NCBI GenBank assembly: GCA_902385155.1
Contig: CABMEP010000037.1
Coordinates: forward strand, 1 to 38,066
Direction of reading: 5' to 3'
Length of the DNA stretch: 38,066 nt
DNA from: an uncultured archaeon
GTDB taxonomy: Archaea > Micrarchaeota > Micrarchaeia > CABMEP01
This document shows positions 1 through 9,059 of the stretch, piece by piece (position 1 is the stretch's first letter; each line of letters opens with the position of its first letter). The notes under the pieces are model-generated. The model was not told the origin of the DNA and did not search any database. It saw only the letters and a program-made list of their open reading frames with translations. Both the position numbers and the translations under genes were made by a program.

Positions 1-776
1 CCTTTCATCTTCTTCGCCAGAACCTCGCTCGTCGGGCGCATCTCTATCTCAGTCATCCTGCCCCTCTTGCTGATCGGGTCGAATTTGTAGAGCTGGGTCG
101 CGGAGTAGAACGGCACCCTCTTGTCGTGCGCGATCGTCGCCACCATCGAGGTGCCTATCTTGTTGTAGAGCGATCCGTCCGCAGTTATGGAATCCGAGCC
201 GACGATGACCATGTCGACATCCTTCATCAGGTACCTGACTGCGGAATCCACGACCATCGTCACGTCCACTCCCGCTTCCGATAGCTGCTTGGCGGTGAGA
301 TGGCCCTGGAATCTCGGCCGCGTCTCGGTGCAGCTCACGCGGATCCTCTTCCGCCTGTGCGCGTGTATGAGTATGCTGTTGACCGTGGTGCTGTGGCAGT
401 GGGTGAGGACAGTCTGGCCATCCCATACGAGGTCTGAACCGTACTTCGTTATCTTCATGAACGAGTCTGTGAACTCCTTGTCGTACTGCTTGATGGCGCC
501 GGCCGCGATCGCCTTCATCTCCTTCACGCTGCGCCCCTTCTCAAGCCGCGCCATGAAGTACTTCATGGTGTTCCTGACCATGGGCTCCGTCGATCTGAGC
601 GAGACCAGCTTGTTCGCAGTCTTTTCCATGTCCTCCATGAAAGAATCGGTGGTCTTGGCAGGACTCTTCTTGGCGGCAAGCGCCATCGCCTTGGCAGCTG
701 CCTCCGCGACCCGTCTCGCCCCCTGTATCTTCAGGCTCTTGATGTCCCTCATGATGTGCGCCACTTCGTCCGCCAT
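1..776 (-). CDS. eIF2B-like / ribose-1,5-bisphosphate isomerase family protein (C-terminus cut by window edge)
   Basis: Reverse strand reads MADEVAHIMRDIKSLKIQGARRVAEAAAKAMA...VLTHCHSTTVNSIL...VSCTETRPRFQGHLTAKQLSEAGVDVTMVVDSAVRYLMKDVDMVIVGSDSITADGSLYNKIGTSMVA, typical of the eIF2B alpha/R15Pi family. The open-ended ORF is not in the supplied track. Confidence 0.93.
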   Translation of the reverse strand, partial: MADEVAHIMRDIKSLKIQGARRVAEAAAKAMALAAKKSPAKTTDSFMEDMEKTANKLVSLRSTEPMVRNTMKYFMARLEKGRSVKEMKAIAAGAIKQYDKEFTDSFMKITKYGSDLVWDGQTVLTHCHSTTVNSILIHAHRRKRIRVSCTETRPRFQGHLTAKQLSEAGVDVTMVVDSAVRYLMKDVDMVIVGSDSITADGSLYNKIGTSMVATIAHDKRVPFYSATQLYKFDPISKRGRMTEIEMRPTSEVLAKKMK

Positions 777-796
777 GTCCCTATGTTGGAAACAAC

Positions 797-807
797 GGTT
801 TTAAACC
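797..807 (-). promoter_or_regulatory. Dyad-symmetric TATA element GGTTTTAAACC
   Basis: GGTTT-T-AAACC lies 21-31 nt upstream of the minus-strand start at 776, the spacing expected for a leaderless archaeal transcript. Confidence 0.5.
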
Positions 808-860
808 ATGAGCCCGACGACGGCTTCGCCCCGTTCCCGCATCCCGCCGACAGGGCTCAG

Positions 861-868
861 CAATATAA
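861..868 (+). promoter_or_regulatory. Putative TATA box of ftsZ
   Basis: caatataaaca about 105 nt upstream of the ftsZ ATG. Confidence 0.45.
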
Positions 869-971
869 ACATATTCGTCATAGTATAGCTGTAAAAATCG
901 AGGCCTAGTGCACACTTAATCCTGACACCAGACTGGCGATTTTTGCCATCACGGCGCAAAGAAGGGATCTC

Positions 972-2108
972 ATGGCTGAAGAGCTCAAGAAGATCATCGA
1001 TGTTCCTCTGGAAGGGAAGCAGGTCTACCAAGGGTTCGCCGACGGGATGTCGGCTGACGACAAGGAACTGCTGAAGTTCTACGAGTCCACCAAGCCGAAG
1101 GTGTACATCCTCGGCATGGGCGGCAGCGGGAGCAACACCATCAACCGCCTGACCCAGATCGGGGTCTCGGGGGCGACGTCCGCCGCGATGAATACGGATG
1201 TCCAGCACCTCATGCACGTGAAGGCGGACAGGAAGATACTCATAGGCAAGACGACGACGAGGGGCATCGGCGCGGGCAGCGACCCGGAAGTCGGGGAAGC
1301 GGCAGCGACAGAATCGCTCGAAGACATAAAGAGGCTCATATCCGACGCGTCGCTCGTGTTCGTCACATGCGGACTCGGCGGAGGAACCGGCACAGGCAGC
1401 GCACCTGTCGCTGCGAAGATCGCGAAAGAGATGGGCGCACTCGTCGTAGGGGTCGTCACCATGCCGTTCACATCGGAAGGCAGCAGGCGCAGGCAGAACG
1501 CGATCAGCGGCCTTGAGAAGCTGAAGAAGACAGTGGACACGCTCATAGTCATACCGAACGACAAGCTGCTCGCTATCGTGCCAGATCTCCCGCTGGACAC
1601 CGCGTTCCGCGTGTCCGACGAAGTGCTCTCGCGCGCGGTCAAGGGAATCACCGAGCTCGTCACGGTGTCCGGCCTGATCAATCTCGATCTCGCGGACCTG
1701 AAGACGGTGCTCACGGACGGCGGCTATGCGATGATCGGAGTCGGCGAATCGACAGCGGATTCGTCATACGACGAGCGCGCGCTGGTCGCAGTCAATACCG
1801 CGCTCAGCAGCCCGCTGCTGGATCTCGACATATCCACTTCAAGCCGTGCGATCATCAACGTCGTCGGCGGAGAGGACATGACGCTGCGCGAGGCAGAGAT
1901 GATCGCGGCAGAGGTGTCCAAGAAGATCGCGCCCGAGTCCCATGTGATATGGGGCGCGAGAGTGGACAAGAACATGAAGAAGTCCGGCATACAGACGCTG
2001 GTGATACTCGTCGGCGCGAAAGCGCCGGATTACACTGCTGCGTCCGCAGCAGAAACGAACGCTGAGCTCGAGCAGGTCAATCTGGACGAGCTCGATATAG
2101 CGATATGA
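972..2108 (+). CDS. ftsZ: Cell division protein FtsZ
   Basis: VYILGMGGSGSNTINRL and tubulin signature GLGGGTGTGSAPVAAKIAKEMGALVVGVVTMPF. Confidence 0.97.
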   Translation: MAEELKKIIDVPLEGKQVYQGFADGMSADDKELLKFYESTKPKVYILGMGGSGSNTINRLTQIGVSGATSAAMNTDVQHLMHVKADRKILIGKTTTRGIGAGSDPEVGEAAATESLEDIKRLISDASLVFVTCGLGGGTGTGSAPVAAKIAKEMGALVVGVVTMPFTSEGSRRRQNAISGLEKLKKTVDTLIVIPNDKLLAIVPDLPLDTAFRVSDEVLSRAVKGITELVTVSGLINLDLADLKTVLTDGGYAMIGVGESTADSSYDERALVAVNTALSSPLLDLDISTSSRAIINVVGGEDMTLREAEMIAAEVSKKIAPESHVIWGARVDKNMKKSGIQTLVILVGAKAPDYTAASAAETNAELEQVNLDELDIAI

Positions 2109-2136
2109 TGGCGAACCGGCATTGTCCGCACGGCAA

Positions 2137-2331
2137 ATGAAGAGTGATATTATGGCGTTTCCGAAACTGAAGGAATTCTACGAAAAGGCGGTGTATGTCT
2201 GGCGCGTCAGCAGGCGCCCCAGCGACAAGGAGCTGATGGAGAATTTCAAGGTCGTGATGGCGGGAGTGTTGGTGATGGGATTCATCGGGTTCTTCATCTC
2301 CGTCATATTCGGATTCATACAGAAGAAGTGA
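2137..2331 (+). CDS. secE: Preprotein translocase SecE / Sec61-gamma subunit
   Basis: Short single-TM protein ...EFYEKAVYVWRVSRRPSDKELMENFKVVMAGVLVMGFIGFFISVIFGFIQKK between ftsZ and spt5, the usual archaeal order. The track start at 2122 is TTG; ATG at 2137 or 2152 is preferred. Confidence 0.88.
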   Translation: MKSDIMAFPKLKEFYEKAVYVWRVSRRPSDKELMENFKVVMAGVLVMGFIGFFISVIFGFIQKK

Positions 2332-2365
2332 AACAGGGCAGGATTGCATTATTTGGGGTGTTGAA

Positions 2366-2812
2366 ATGATATTCTCGTACAGAGTGACTTCAGGGCAGGA
2401 GCACATCGTGCTCGACATGCTCGTGAACAAGATAAAGAAGGCGCCGGAGGGGATCTCCGCCGTCTTCCTGTTCCCAGACGTCAAGGGATACATATTCGTG
2501 GAAGTGCTCGATCTCGCGACCGCGAGGAAGCTGTCGCAGGGCATACCGCACGTGAAGGGCGTCCTTCCGAAGGACGTGAACATCGAGGAGATCGTCTCCA
2601 TGGCGGAGGCGAGGGCCCAGGTGATCACAGTCGCGAAGGGAGACCAGGTGGAGTTCACCAGCGGACCGTTCAAGGGCGAACGCGCCAAGGTCATCCGTGT
2701 GGACGAGACCAAGGACACGATCACCATCGAGCTGACCGAGGTGGCGGTGCCCGTGCCCATCACCACGAAGTCGAACACAGTCAAGCTGATAAGGAGGGCC
2801 GACGAGGCCTGA
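2366..2812 (+). CDS. spt5: Transcription elongation factor Spt5/NusG
   Basis: NGN domain followed by KOW motif (GDQVEFTSGPFKGERAKVIRVDETKDTITIEL); upstream of L11. Confidence 0.93.
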   Translation: MIFSYRVTSGQEHIVLDMLVNKIKKAPEGISAVFLFPDVKGYIFVEVLDLATARKLSQGIPHVKGVLPKDVNIEEIVSMAEARAQVITVAKGDQVEFTSGPFKGERAKVIRVDETKDTITIELTEVAVPVPITTKSNTVKLIRRADEA

Positions 2813-2870
2813 TCAGGAAAGGATGGCTACAGAACAGATGGAATGTGAAATGATTGAATAGGTGAATGAT

Positions 2871-3359
2871 ATGGCAGAACTTACAGTTTCATTGCTCGTG
2901 GAAGGAGGCAAGGCGTCCGGCGGACCACCTCTCGCGACATCGATCGGACCTCTCGGTGTGAACGTCAACAACATCGTGAAGGAGATCAATGACAAGACGA
3001 AGGATTTCGCCGGAGTGACTGTGCCTGTGAAGATCACAGTCAACAAGGACACCAAGGCATTCACAGTCTCAGTCGGAATGCCGGCCGTCGCATCGCTCCT
3101 GAAGAAGGAGGCGGGCATCGAGAAGGGCGCGAAGGCCGAACCGGGCCAGAAGCCCGCTCCTGTCGGCGACATCTCATTCGACAAGGTCGTCAAGGTGGCA
3201 CGAATCAAGGTAGGCAGCACGAACGCGACCGAATTGAAGTCTGCGGTGCTGTCCGTCCTTGGCACATGCCTCAGCGTAGGGCTGACGTGCGATGGCCAGG
3301 ACTCCAAGGCGATTGCGAAGAAAGTGAAGAAGGGCGAGTATGACGCGCAGATCAAGTGA
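2871..3359 (+). CDS. rpl11: 50S ribosomal protein L11
   Basis: VEGGKASGGPPLATSIGPLGVNVNNIVKEINDKTKDFAGVTVPVKITV. Confidence 0.96.
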   Translation: MAELTVSLLVEGGKASGGPPLATSIGPLGVNVNNIVKEINDKTKDFAGVTVPVKITVNKDTKAFTVSVGMPAVASLLKKEAGIEKGAKAEPGQKPAPVGDISFDKVVKVARIKVGSTNATELKSAVLSVLGTCLSVGLTCDGQDSKAIAKKVKKGEYDAQIK

Positions 3360-4986
3360 GATCTACGTACTGCTGGCGACGATGCTCCTGCTACTAGCAG
3401 GAGTCGCGGACGCGCATGTCATCAAGACAAAATGGATATCGCCCACATCCACCACTTCGTCGGAAGTTGTGACTGACGGGAATTACCTCTATTCGGTGAC
3501 CGATTCCGGGCAGCTTACTGCGTTTGACAGGACCACCGGCGGAAAGAAATGGACCGCCGAGATCGGTTCGCGCGCTCTTTTCTCTCCTGTAGCCGCCAAC
3601 GGAGTTGTCTATGTCGGTACGGACAATGGCGTATACGCGTTCGATTCCAATGGCCAGCCAACCGGCAACATATCGTTGGTCAGCCCCGTGATGACTCCGC
3701 TCGTGTATTCCGAAGGCAATGTCATCGCGATAACAAAAGCCGGCGAAGTGGATGTGATCGCCGCCGGAGGCCAGCTCTCGAAATCCAAGCTGCTCAGGAC
3801 GATGACCCTTCCTGGCGAGACGGAAGCATCCACCGCCCTCTATTCAGGCAAGCTGTATGTGTTCCTGACCGACGGGCGGATGATCTCCGCGGATCCGTTC
3901 ACCGGAGCAGTAGTCTCATTATATGACAGCGGCAGACCTGTTTGGCGCTCGACCCCGGTGGTCGTCAACGACATCGTGTACGTCGGGGCGGGCCGCTATT
4001 TCATGGGGATATCCACATCCGGCGGGCTGAATCTCAGCAAGGAGATGAACGGAGTGATTTATTCCCCGGTGTATTCAAACGGATCATTCTATGTCGGATC
4101 CGACGATGGCAACCTATATTCGCTTACAATGGACGGAGAGATGCAATGGGCGTTCGGGACCGGCGATGCGATCAGGTCCAAGCCGCTCGTTACCGAGAAT
4201 GCGATATACTTCGGGTCGCACGACAAGAGCTTGTACTCCATAACATCAGACGGAAAACTGAGATGGTCGACCCTCCTCACTGACTGGCCGTCGAGCCCAA
4301 TCATCATCGAAGGAACGCTCTACACCGCATGCTACGACGGTTCGCTGACCGCCGTGTCCCCCATGGGCTGTTCCATATCCTTCCCGGAGGAGAATGCCAC
4401 CGTTTTCGGTCGGATCTCGATCGCCGGGGAAGGGTATGCCGATGCGGGGATCAAGCGGGTCGAACTGAGGACCGTGCCCGGCGATTGGCAGGCTGCAGAC
4501 GGGACAGAGCAATGGTCGACAACCATGCAGGTGTCCGGTTTCGCGGAAGGCAACCTCGGGATAGAATGCAGGATCGTCGACAAGCAAGGCAACACAGAGA
4601 TGATCCCGTATGAGGAGCACTACTACAACTACGTCTTTTCGGAGGAGAAACTGCCGAGCATCAACGCGACATATCCGCAATCAGTCAACGTCAAGCAGCC
4701 CATCGCCATACAGTTCACCGACACCAACGGCAATCCCCTTTCCGGCATCACTGTCACCGCCGGTTCGGCTAAGTACAATGTCACCGAATCCTCTGGCACG
4801 TTCGTTTACATCCCGCAGACCGAGGGCGAGCTCAAGCTGTTCGCAGAGAAGCCGAACTACAGGACAAAGACATTGACGATCGCCGTGACCAAGCCGCTGA
4901 TACAGCCGATCTACGTCGTTGTCATTCTCATCATCGCCGCTGCCGTTGCGATCTACATGTCAATAAAGAAGGGACGCTGGAGATAA
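3340..4986 (+). CDS. Secreted, C-terminally TM-anchored PQQ/BamB-like beta-propeller protein
   Basis: Signal peptide MTRRSSEIYVLLATMLLLLAGVADA; repeated 'VYVGTDNGVYAFDSNG', 'FYVGSDDGNLYSLTMDGEMQWAF', 'IYFGSHDKSLYSITSDGKLRWS'; C-terminal TM IYVVVILIIAAAVAIYMSIKKGRWR. Overlaps the end of rpl11 by 20 nt. Confidence 0.88.
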   Translation: MTRRSSEIYVLLATMLLLLAGVADAHVIKTKWISPTSTTSSEVVTDGNYLYSVTDSGQLTAFDRTTGGKKWTAEIGSRALFSPVAANGVVYVGTDNGVYAFDSNGQPTGNISLVSPVMTPLVYSEGNVIAITKAGEVDVIAAGGQLSKSKLLRTMTLPGETEASTALYSGKLYVFLTDGRMISADPFTGAVVSLYDSGRPVWRSTPVVVNDIVYVGAGRYFMGISTSGGLNLSKEMNGVIYSPVYSNGSFYVGSDDGNLYSLTMDGEMQWAFGTGDAIRSKPLVTENAIYFGSHDKSLYSITSDGKLRWSTLLTDWPSSPIIIEGTLYTACYDGSLTAVSPMGCSISFPEENATVFGRISIAGEGYADAGIKRVELRTVPGDWQAADGTEQWSTTMQVSGFAEGNLGIECRIVDKQGNTEMIPYEEHYYNYVFSEEKLPSINATYPQSVNVKQPIAIQFTDTNGNPLSGITVTAGSAKYNVTESSGTFVYIPQTEGELKLFAEKPNYRTKTLTIAVTKPLIQPIYVVVILIIAAAVAIYMSIKKGRWR

Positions 4987-5009
4987 GACGCAGCAAAGGA
5001 AGTCCAGAC

Positions 5010-5615
5010 CTATTTTCTGATCATTTCCCTGACCCCTTTCAATTCTTTTATCCATCCAAACGCATCAAGCCCCATCCTTCCGGCCAGGTAGACGAATGCT
5101 ACCGATAGGAAGGACAGTCCGATTGTGACCGCCGCCACGGTGCCAAGCGCACGGTCAGGAATCAGCGGGTGGGTTCCCCATATGTAATCGGAATAATCAT
5201 TGAACAGGTAGAGCAGCAGTATCGCTATTGCTGTTCCCGCACTCATCTCCTTTATCCCAGACAGGAAGAGGCCCTCGAGGAACTGCCCTACGTGGGCTAA
5301 GAATATCAACGAGTATCCGAGGGCCAATGAACCAACAAGGAAGTAGTCTCCATGGAAGAGGATGACGAACATCGTCCATAATCCGTACTTCAACGAGCCC
5401 GCTGCAGTGAATGCAGTCAGCAGGTCCGACCCCTTGCCTGAGGCCGCTAGGAAAATGACGGCAGCGAACAGCAAAGCCTGAAGGGGGCAGTCTACGACAA
5501 GGAGCCACAGCGCAGGCGCGGTCTCCGCGAGCTGGTCGCCGTAGTAGTACATCCCGTAGAAGAATGCGAGCATATTGATCGCGATCAGCAGGTACGCGAG
5601 CCTTGTCGAGTTCAT
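5010..5615 (-). CDS. Polytopic membrane protein, DUF1405-like
   Basis: Multiple TMs; MNSTRLAYLLIAINMLAFFYGMYYYGDQLAETAPALWLLVVDCPLQALLFA resembles the DUF1405 family. TAG stop. Confidence 0.7.
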   Translation of the reverse strand: MNSTRLAYLLIAINMLAFFYGMYYYGDQLAETAPALWLLVVDCPLQALLFAAVIFLAASGKGSDLLTAFTAAGSLKYGLWTMFVILFHGDYFLVGSLALGYSLIFLAHVGQFLEGLFLSGIKEMSAGTAIAILLLYLFNDYSDYIWGTHPLIPDRALGTVAAVTIGLSFLSVAFVYLAGRMGLDAFGWIKELKGVREMIRK

Positions 5616-5625
5616 CGGTCCACCC

Positions 5626-6114
5626 TCATCTCGCCTTTCTCTTCAGTTCCCTTATCGGTATGCCGCCCACGAACGCGCCGGCCGGCACGTCCCCATTGAC
5701 AAGGGACATCGCGGAGACGGTCGCGCCATCGCCGATGCGGACGCCCGGCAGTATGGTGCAGTTCGCGCCTATGGTGACGTTCTTGCCGATCTCCACCTTG
5801 CCTGTCCGCCACTCCTTCGTCATGAATTCATGGCCCAGGATGACTGTGTTGAATCCGATGATCGTGTTGTCGCCTATGCTGATGAGTCCCGGGAAGAATA
5901 TGTCCAGGACAGCGTCGAGGCCGACCGAAACGCCATTCCCTATCTTCGCCCCCGTCATGCGATACATCACTCGCTTGATCGTGAGCGACGTCATGCACCG
6001 GGCGCCGTATATCCAGATGTAATTCCAGAATACGCGCAATGGGTTCACCGCCCTGTGCCAGTGGAGCAACGAATTGCCTTTCCCGAGAGGTTTATGGCTG
6101 ATTACCCTTCGCAT
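5626..6114 (-). CDS. Left-handed beta-helix (hexapeptide repeat) acyltransferase
   Basis: Hexapeptide pattern IGNGVSVGLDAVLDIFFPGLISIGDNTIIGFNTVILGHEFM...VEIGKNVTIGANCTILPGVRIGDGATVSAMSLVNGDVPAGAFVGGIP. Confidence 0.85.
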   Translation of the reverse strand: MRRVISHKPLGKGNSLLHWHRAVNPLRVFWNYIWIYGARCMTSLTIKRVMYRMTGAKIGNGVSVGLDAVLDIFFPGLISIGDNTIIGFNTVILGHEFMTKEWRTGKVEIGKNVTIGANCTILPGVRIGDGATVSAMSLVNGDVPAGAFVGGIPIRELKRKAR

Positions 6115-6135
6115 GGGTCAAGGACTGGGCTTAGT

Positions 6136-6143
6136 TTTATATA
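6136..6143 (+). promoter_or_regulatory. TATA box of the rpl1-rpl10-rpl12 operon
   Basis: agttttatatatc upstream of L1. Confidence 0.6.
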
Positions 6144-6170
6144 TCTTGACATCCCTATAGAGACAGCACA

Positions 6171-6216
6171 GTTATCTGTTGCCCGTAATCACCGCCTCGT
6201 GCGGGAGGGTTGCTAA
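6171..6216 (+). promoter_or_regulatory. Hairpin in the L1 leader that includes the Shine-Dalgarno sequence
   Basis: GTTA...CCC(6182-6184)...CCGC(6192-6195)-ctcgt-GCGG(6201-6204)...GGG(6207-6209)...TAAC; GGAGGG sits in the 3' arm. Confidence 0.45.
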
Positions 6217-6217
6217 C

Positions 6218-6844
6218 ATGTACACGAATGAACAAATACTATCCGCAGTCAACAAGGCCCTAGCTGAGAAAGGCAGCCGCAAGTTCGTCCAGTCGATCGA
6301 GCTCGCCGTCAATTTCAAGGGCCTCGACATGTCTAAGGCTGAGAACAAGCTCAACCTAGAGGTCGCTCTGCCGAAGGGCAGGGGCAAGAAGATGGACGTG
6401 GTCGTCTTCGCAGAAGGCAATCTCGCAAACGACGCGAAAGCGGCGGGCGCGGATCGCGTCATAAGCGGCGCCGAGATTCCGGCCCTCAAGCTCGAGATCA
6501 AGAAGGCCGCCAAGCACTCCGAGTTCTTCGCCCAGCCGCAGCTCATGATGGTGGTCGGCAAGAACCTCGGTCAGATCCTCGGCGGAAGAGGCAAGCTCCC
6601 GAAGCCGATCGTGGGCAATGTCGGAATGATGATCAAGGGCGTGCGAAACACCGTGAAGGTCAGGACCAGGGGCAAGAACCTCCCCGTCGTCCACTGCCCG
6701 ATCGGCGTGGAGAGCATGCCGGCCGAAGAAATCCTGGAGAACGCGAATGCAGTCTTCACGGCCATAAGAAGCAAGATCGGCGAACAGTCTCTCAAGTCAG
6801 CTTATGTCAAGCTGTCCATGGGCAAGCCGATCAGGATAGAATAA
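6218..6844 (+). CDS. rpl1: 50S ribosomal protein L1
   Basis: MYTNEQILSAVNKALAEKGSRKFVQSIELAVNFKGLDMSKAENKLNLEVALPKGRGKKMDVVVFAEG...LMMVVGKNLGQILGGRGKLPKPI. Confidence 0.95.
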   Translation: MYTNEQILSAVNKALAEKGSRKFVQSIELAVNFKGLDMSKAENKLNLEVALPKGRGKKMDVVVFAEGNLANDAKAAGADRVISGAEIPALKLEIKKAAKHSEFFAQPQLMMVVGKNLGQILGGRGKLPKPIVGNVGMMIKGVRNTVKVRTRGKNLPVVHCPIGVESMPAEEILENANAVFTAIRSKIGEQSLKSAYVKLSMGKPIRIE

Positions 6845-6845
6845 G

Positions 6846-7691
6846 GTGACATTCATGGTCAAGGCAATCGAAATCAAGAAGGAGATGGTCACGAAGATCA
6901 CGAAGGAGCTAGAGACCGCCAAGGTCATAGCCGTCGTCGACCTCCACAACCTGCCGGGATCGCTCCTGCACTCCATGAGGAAGGAGATGAAGGGCCACGG
7001 CAAGGTCATCATCTACAAGACCAACCTCCTGAAGAAGGCATTGAAGAGGGCGAAGAAGGACGCTCTGATCCCGGTCATGATCGGAGAGAAGGCGCTGCTG
7101 CTCTCCGACATGGATCCATTCATGCTCTACAAGAAGATGAACGCGAAGCCCCTCAAGGTGTACGCCAAGGAGGGCCAGATCGCGCCGTATGACATCATCG
7201 TGCCGGCTGGAGAGACTCCGCTCGCACCGGGACCCGTCCTCACCGAGCTGAAGACAGCCGGGATCGACGCTAGGATAATGGCGGGCAAGATCGCCGTAGG
7301 CAAGGACTCCACGGTCGCCAAGAAAGGCGAGCCGATAAAGGGCCCCGTCGCCAAGGCGCTTCAGAAGCTGGACATCAAGCCGTTCGAAGTGATGGTGCAT
7401 GTCCCCCTCGCCCTCGAAGGCTCGATATCGTATTCCGAGGAACTCCTCAATGTTGATGAGAAGAAGCTCATGGCAGACCTCATCGGCGCCCACATGGGCG
7501 CACGCGCGGTCGCCATGGAGATAGGCTTCGTCACAAAGGACACCATCGGCCCTCTCATCCAGAAGGCCTTCAGGCAGGCCAAGCATGTCGGGATAGAGAA
7601 GGACATCATGGTGCCCCAGCTGATGGAGGAACTCGTGAAGAAGGCAGCGAGGCAGGCCAACGCGATGAACGCGACGGTGCCCGCTTCCTGA
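6846..7691 (+). CDS. rpl10: 50S ribosomal protein L10 (P0)
   Basis: KVIAVVDLHNLPGSLLHSMRKEMKGHGKVIIYKTNLLKKALKRAKKD...; between L1 and P1. Start may be ATG at 6855. Confidence 0.94.
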   Translation: MTFMVKAIEIKKEMVTKITKELETAKVIAVVDLHNLPGSLLHSMRKEMKGHGKVIIYKTNLLKKALKRAKKDALIPVMIGEKALLLSDMDPFMLYKKMNAKPLKVYAKEGQIAPYDIIVPAGETPLAPGPVLTELKTAGIDARIMAGKIAVGKDSTVAKKGEPIKGPVAKALQKLDIKPFEVMVHVPLALEGSISYSEELLNVDEKKLMADLIGAHMGARAVAMEIGFVTKDTIGPLIQKAFRQAKHVGIEKDIMVPQLMEELVKKAARQANAMNATVPAS

Positions 7692-7761
7692 AGGAACGGT
7701 ATGGCGCGCACGCGCCGGCCGTGTGATGTTAATGTGATCTAACGATCCATGAGGTGAAATT

Positions 7762-8061
7762 ATGGAATACATATACGCCGCTTTGATGCTGCACTCCGCG
7801 AAGAAGGATATCAGCGAGGATGCACTGAACGCGACAGTTAAGGCTGCCGGCCTGACACCAGACCCGGCGAAGGCCAAGATGGTCGTCTCAGCGCTCCAGG
7901 GAGCCAACATCGACGAGCTGCTCAAGAATGCAGCCGCCGCGCCGGTCGCAGTTGCTGCGCCTGCCGCAGGTGGACACGCGCCAGCGAAGAAGGAAGAGCC
8001 AAAGGAAGAGAAGAAGTCCGAGGAAGAGGCTGCCGCTGGTCTTAGCGGACTGTTCGGCTGA
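7762..8061 (+). CDS. rpl12: 50S ribosomal protein P1 (L12)
   Basis: [30 protein letters not shown]...; acidic tail [18 protein letters not shown]. Confidence 0.96.
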   Translation: MEYIYAALMLHSAKKDISEDALNATVKAAGLTPDPAKAKMVVSALQGANIDELLKNAAAAPVAVAAPAAGGHAPAKKEEPKEEKKSEEEAAAGLSGLFG

Positions 8062-8102
8062 TTTCTTTAATTTTTCCGAGTTTTCTTTTTCTTGTTTTTC
8101 TT
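8062..8102 (+). terminator. T-rich archaeal terminator after rpl12
   Basis: tttctttaatttttccgagttttctttttcttgtttttctt just after the P1 stop. Confidence 0.6.
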
Positions 8103-8111
8103 GGCTGTCGG

Positions 8112-8942
8112 CTAGCTGCGGCTCTTGTCCTTCCAATACTCTTTTCTCATCTGTTTGAGATATTCGCTCCTTCCTCTGTTAACTATCTCCACGATGTCCC
8201 CGACCATGCCCTGGTGCATGTTCATCGCGGACAAAGGGGAGCCGTCGAAGGATCTGATGAGCTCATTCATCTTATCATCTCCGATGAGGCCGTTCAATTC
8301 TATTGAAGGAACTCCCCCTCCAAATGCCCAATCATGCCTGTTCCCTTCGATTCTTGCGCATGCCTCTTTCGCATTGAACGTCGTGGTTATCGTCACGTTC
8401 CTGATCTCATCATTGCCATGCAATAGGGAGTTCAGCGGCAGAAGGAACGAGCTCACAATATCCGTGTTCAAGCCGTCCACGCCTTCTTGACAACGGAGCT
8501 TCGATCTGCTGCATTCGTCAATCGCGACCAATCTAAGATCGATTATTCTCTGCAGTTCTATCGGTCTCGGACTCACAGTGGGAAGAAACGACACCTTTCC
8601 ATTCGCTTGTTCCTGGACGTTCTCTGACAATTTGGATAGGACGGCGTCGACTATTCCTTTCCTGTCTTTCACTACGATCGAACTACCTTCAAGCGTCGGT
8701 TCGAACCGGATTATGGTCTCCTCGAGCGGTCTCAGATCTCTTTCAGTGGATCCGCTGGAGAAATTGAAGACATGCGTTTTCCTTGCGACCCTATCCACGA
8801 TCTTTCCCGTGCCTTTCCAGAAATGGAGCGTGTATTCCCTGTCTCCTTCGTATTCTTTCCCATACTGTATGCCGCTCTCTGACCTATGTTCCGCGACGAA
8901 CCTCGCCGCGAACCTTCTTCCTCTCATAGCTACTTGTACCAT
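8112..8942 (-). CDS. Uncharacterised protein
   Basis: Long ORF. Annotated start is 8978, but a TATA-like TTTTATAAAA lies at about 8967-8975, so MVQVAMRGRRFAARFVAEHR (start 8942) is more likely. No family recognised. Confidence 0.6.
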   Translation of the reverse strand: MVQVAMRGRRFAARFVAEHRSESGIQYGKEYEGDREYTLHFWKGTGKIVDRVARKTHVFNFSSGSTERDLRPLEETIIRFEPTLEGSSIVVKDRKGIVDAVLSKLSENVQEQANGKVSFLPTVSPRPIELQRIIDLRLVAIDECSRSKLRCQEGVDGLNTDIVSSFLLPLNSLLHGNDEIRNVTITTTFNAKEACARIEGNRHDWAFGGGVPSIELNGLIGDDKMNELIRSFDGSPLSAMNMHQGMVGDIVEIVNRGRSEYLKQMRKEYWKDKSRS

Positions 8943-9000
8943 GGCATCACCGATGAGAACATTAGTTTTATAAAACATAATGATTATTCATCATAAAAGT

Positions 9001-9046
9001 AAAACACTGTTGACAATATGCGGTGTTTTTGACCGTGACCCAACAG
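9001..9046. promoter_or_regulatory. Inverted repeats in divergent intergenic region (operator candidate)
   Basis: AAAACAC(9001-9007)/GTGTTTT(9023-9029) and CTGTTG(9006-9011)/CAACAG(9041-9046), just upstream of the HTH regulator at 9060. Confidence 0.35.
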
Positions 9047-9059
9047 TAAGGCTGATGAG

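Noticed and set aside
1079-1990. Long antisense ORFs opposite ftsZ and many similar shadow ORFs in the track (e.g. 22638-23324, 30354-31385, 23954-24580, 28578-29378)
   Set aside because: They overlap recognisable conserved genes and have low-complexity R/P/S-rich translations typical of GC-rich off-frame reading.
7703-7716. GGCGC-GCAC-GCGCC hairpin between rpl10 and rpl12
   Set aside because: Short stem in GC-rich DNA; expected by chance.
8074-8114. Readthrough of the 8112 gene TAG giving a basic tail PTAKKNKKKKTRKN
   Set aside because: The Lys-rich stretch is simply the complement of the T-rich terminator of rpl12; probably coincidence.
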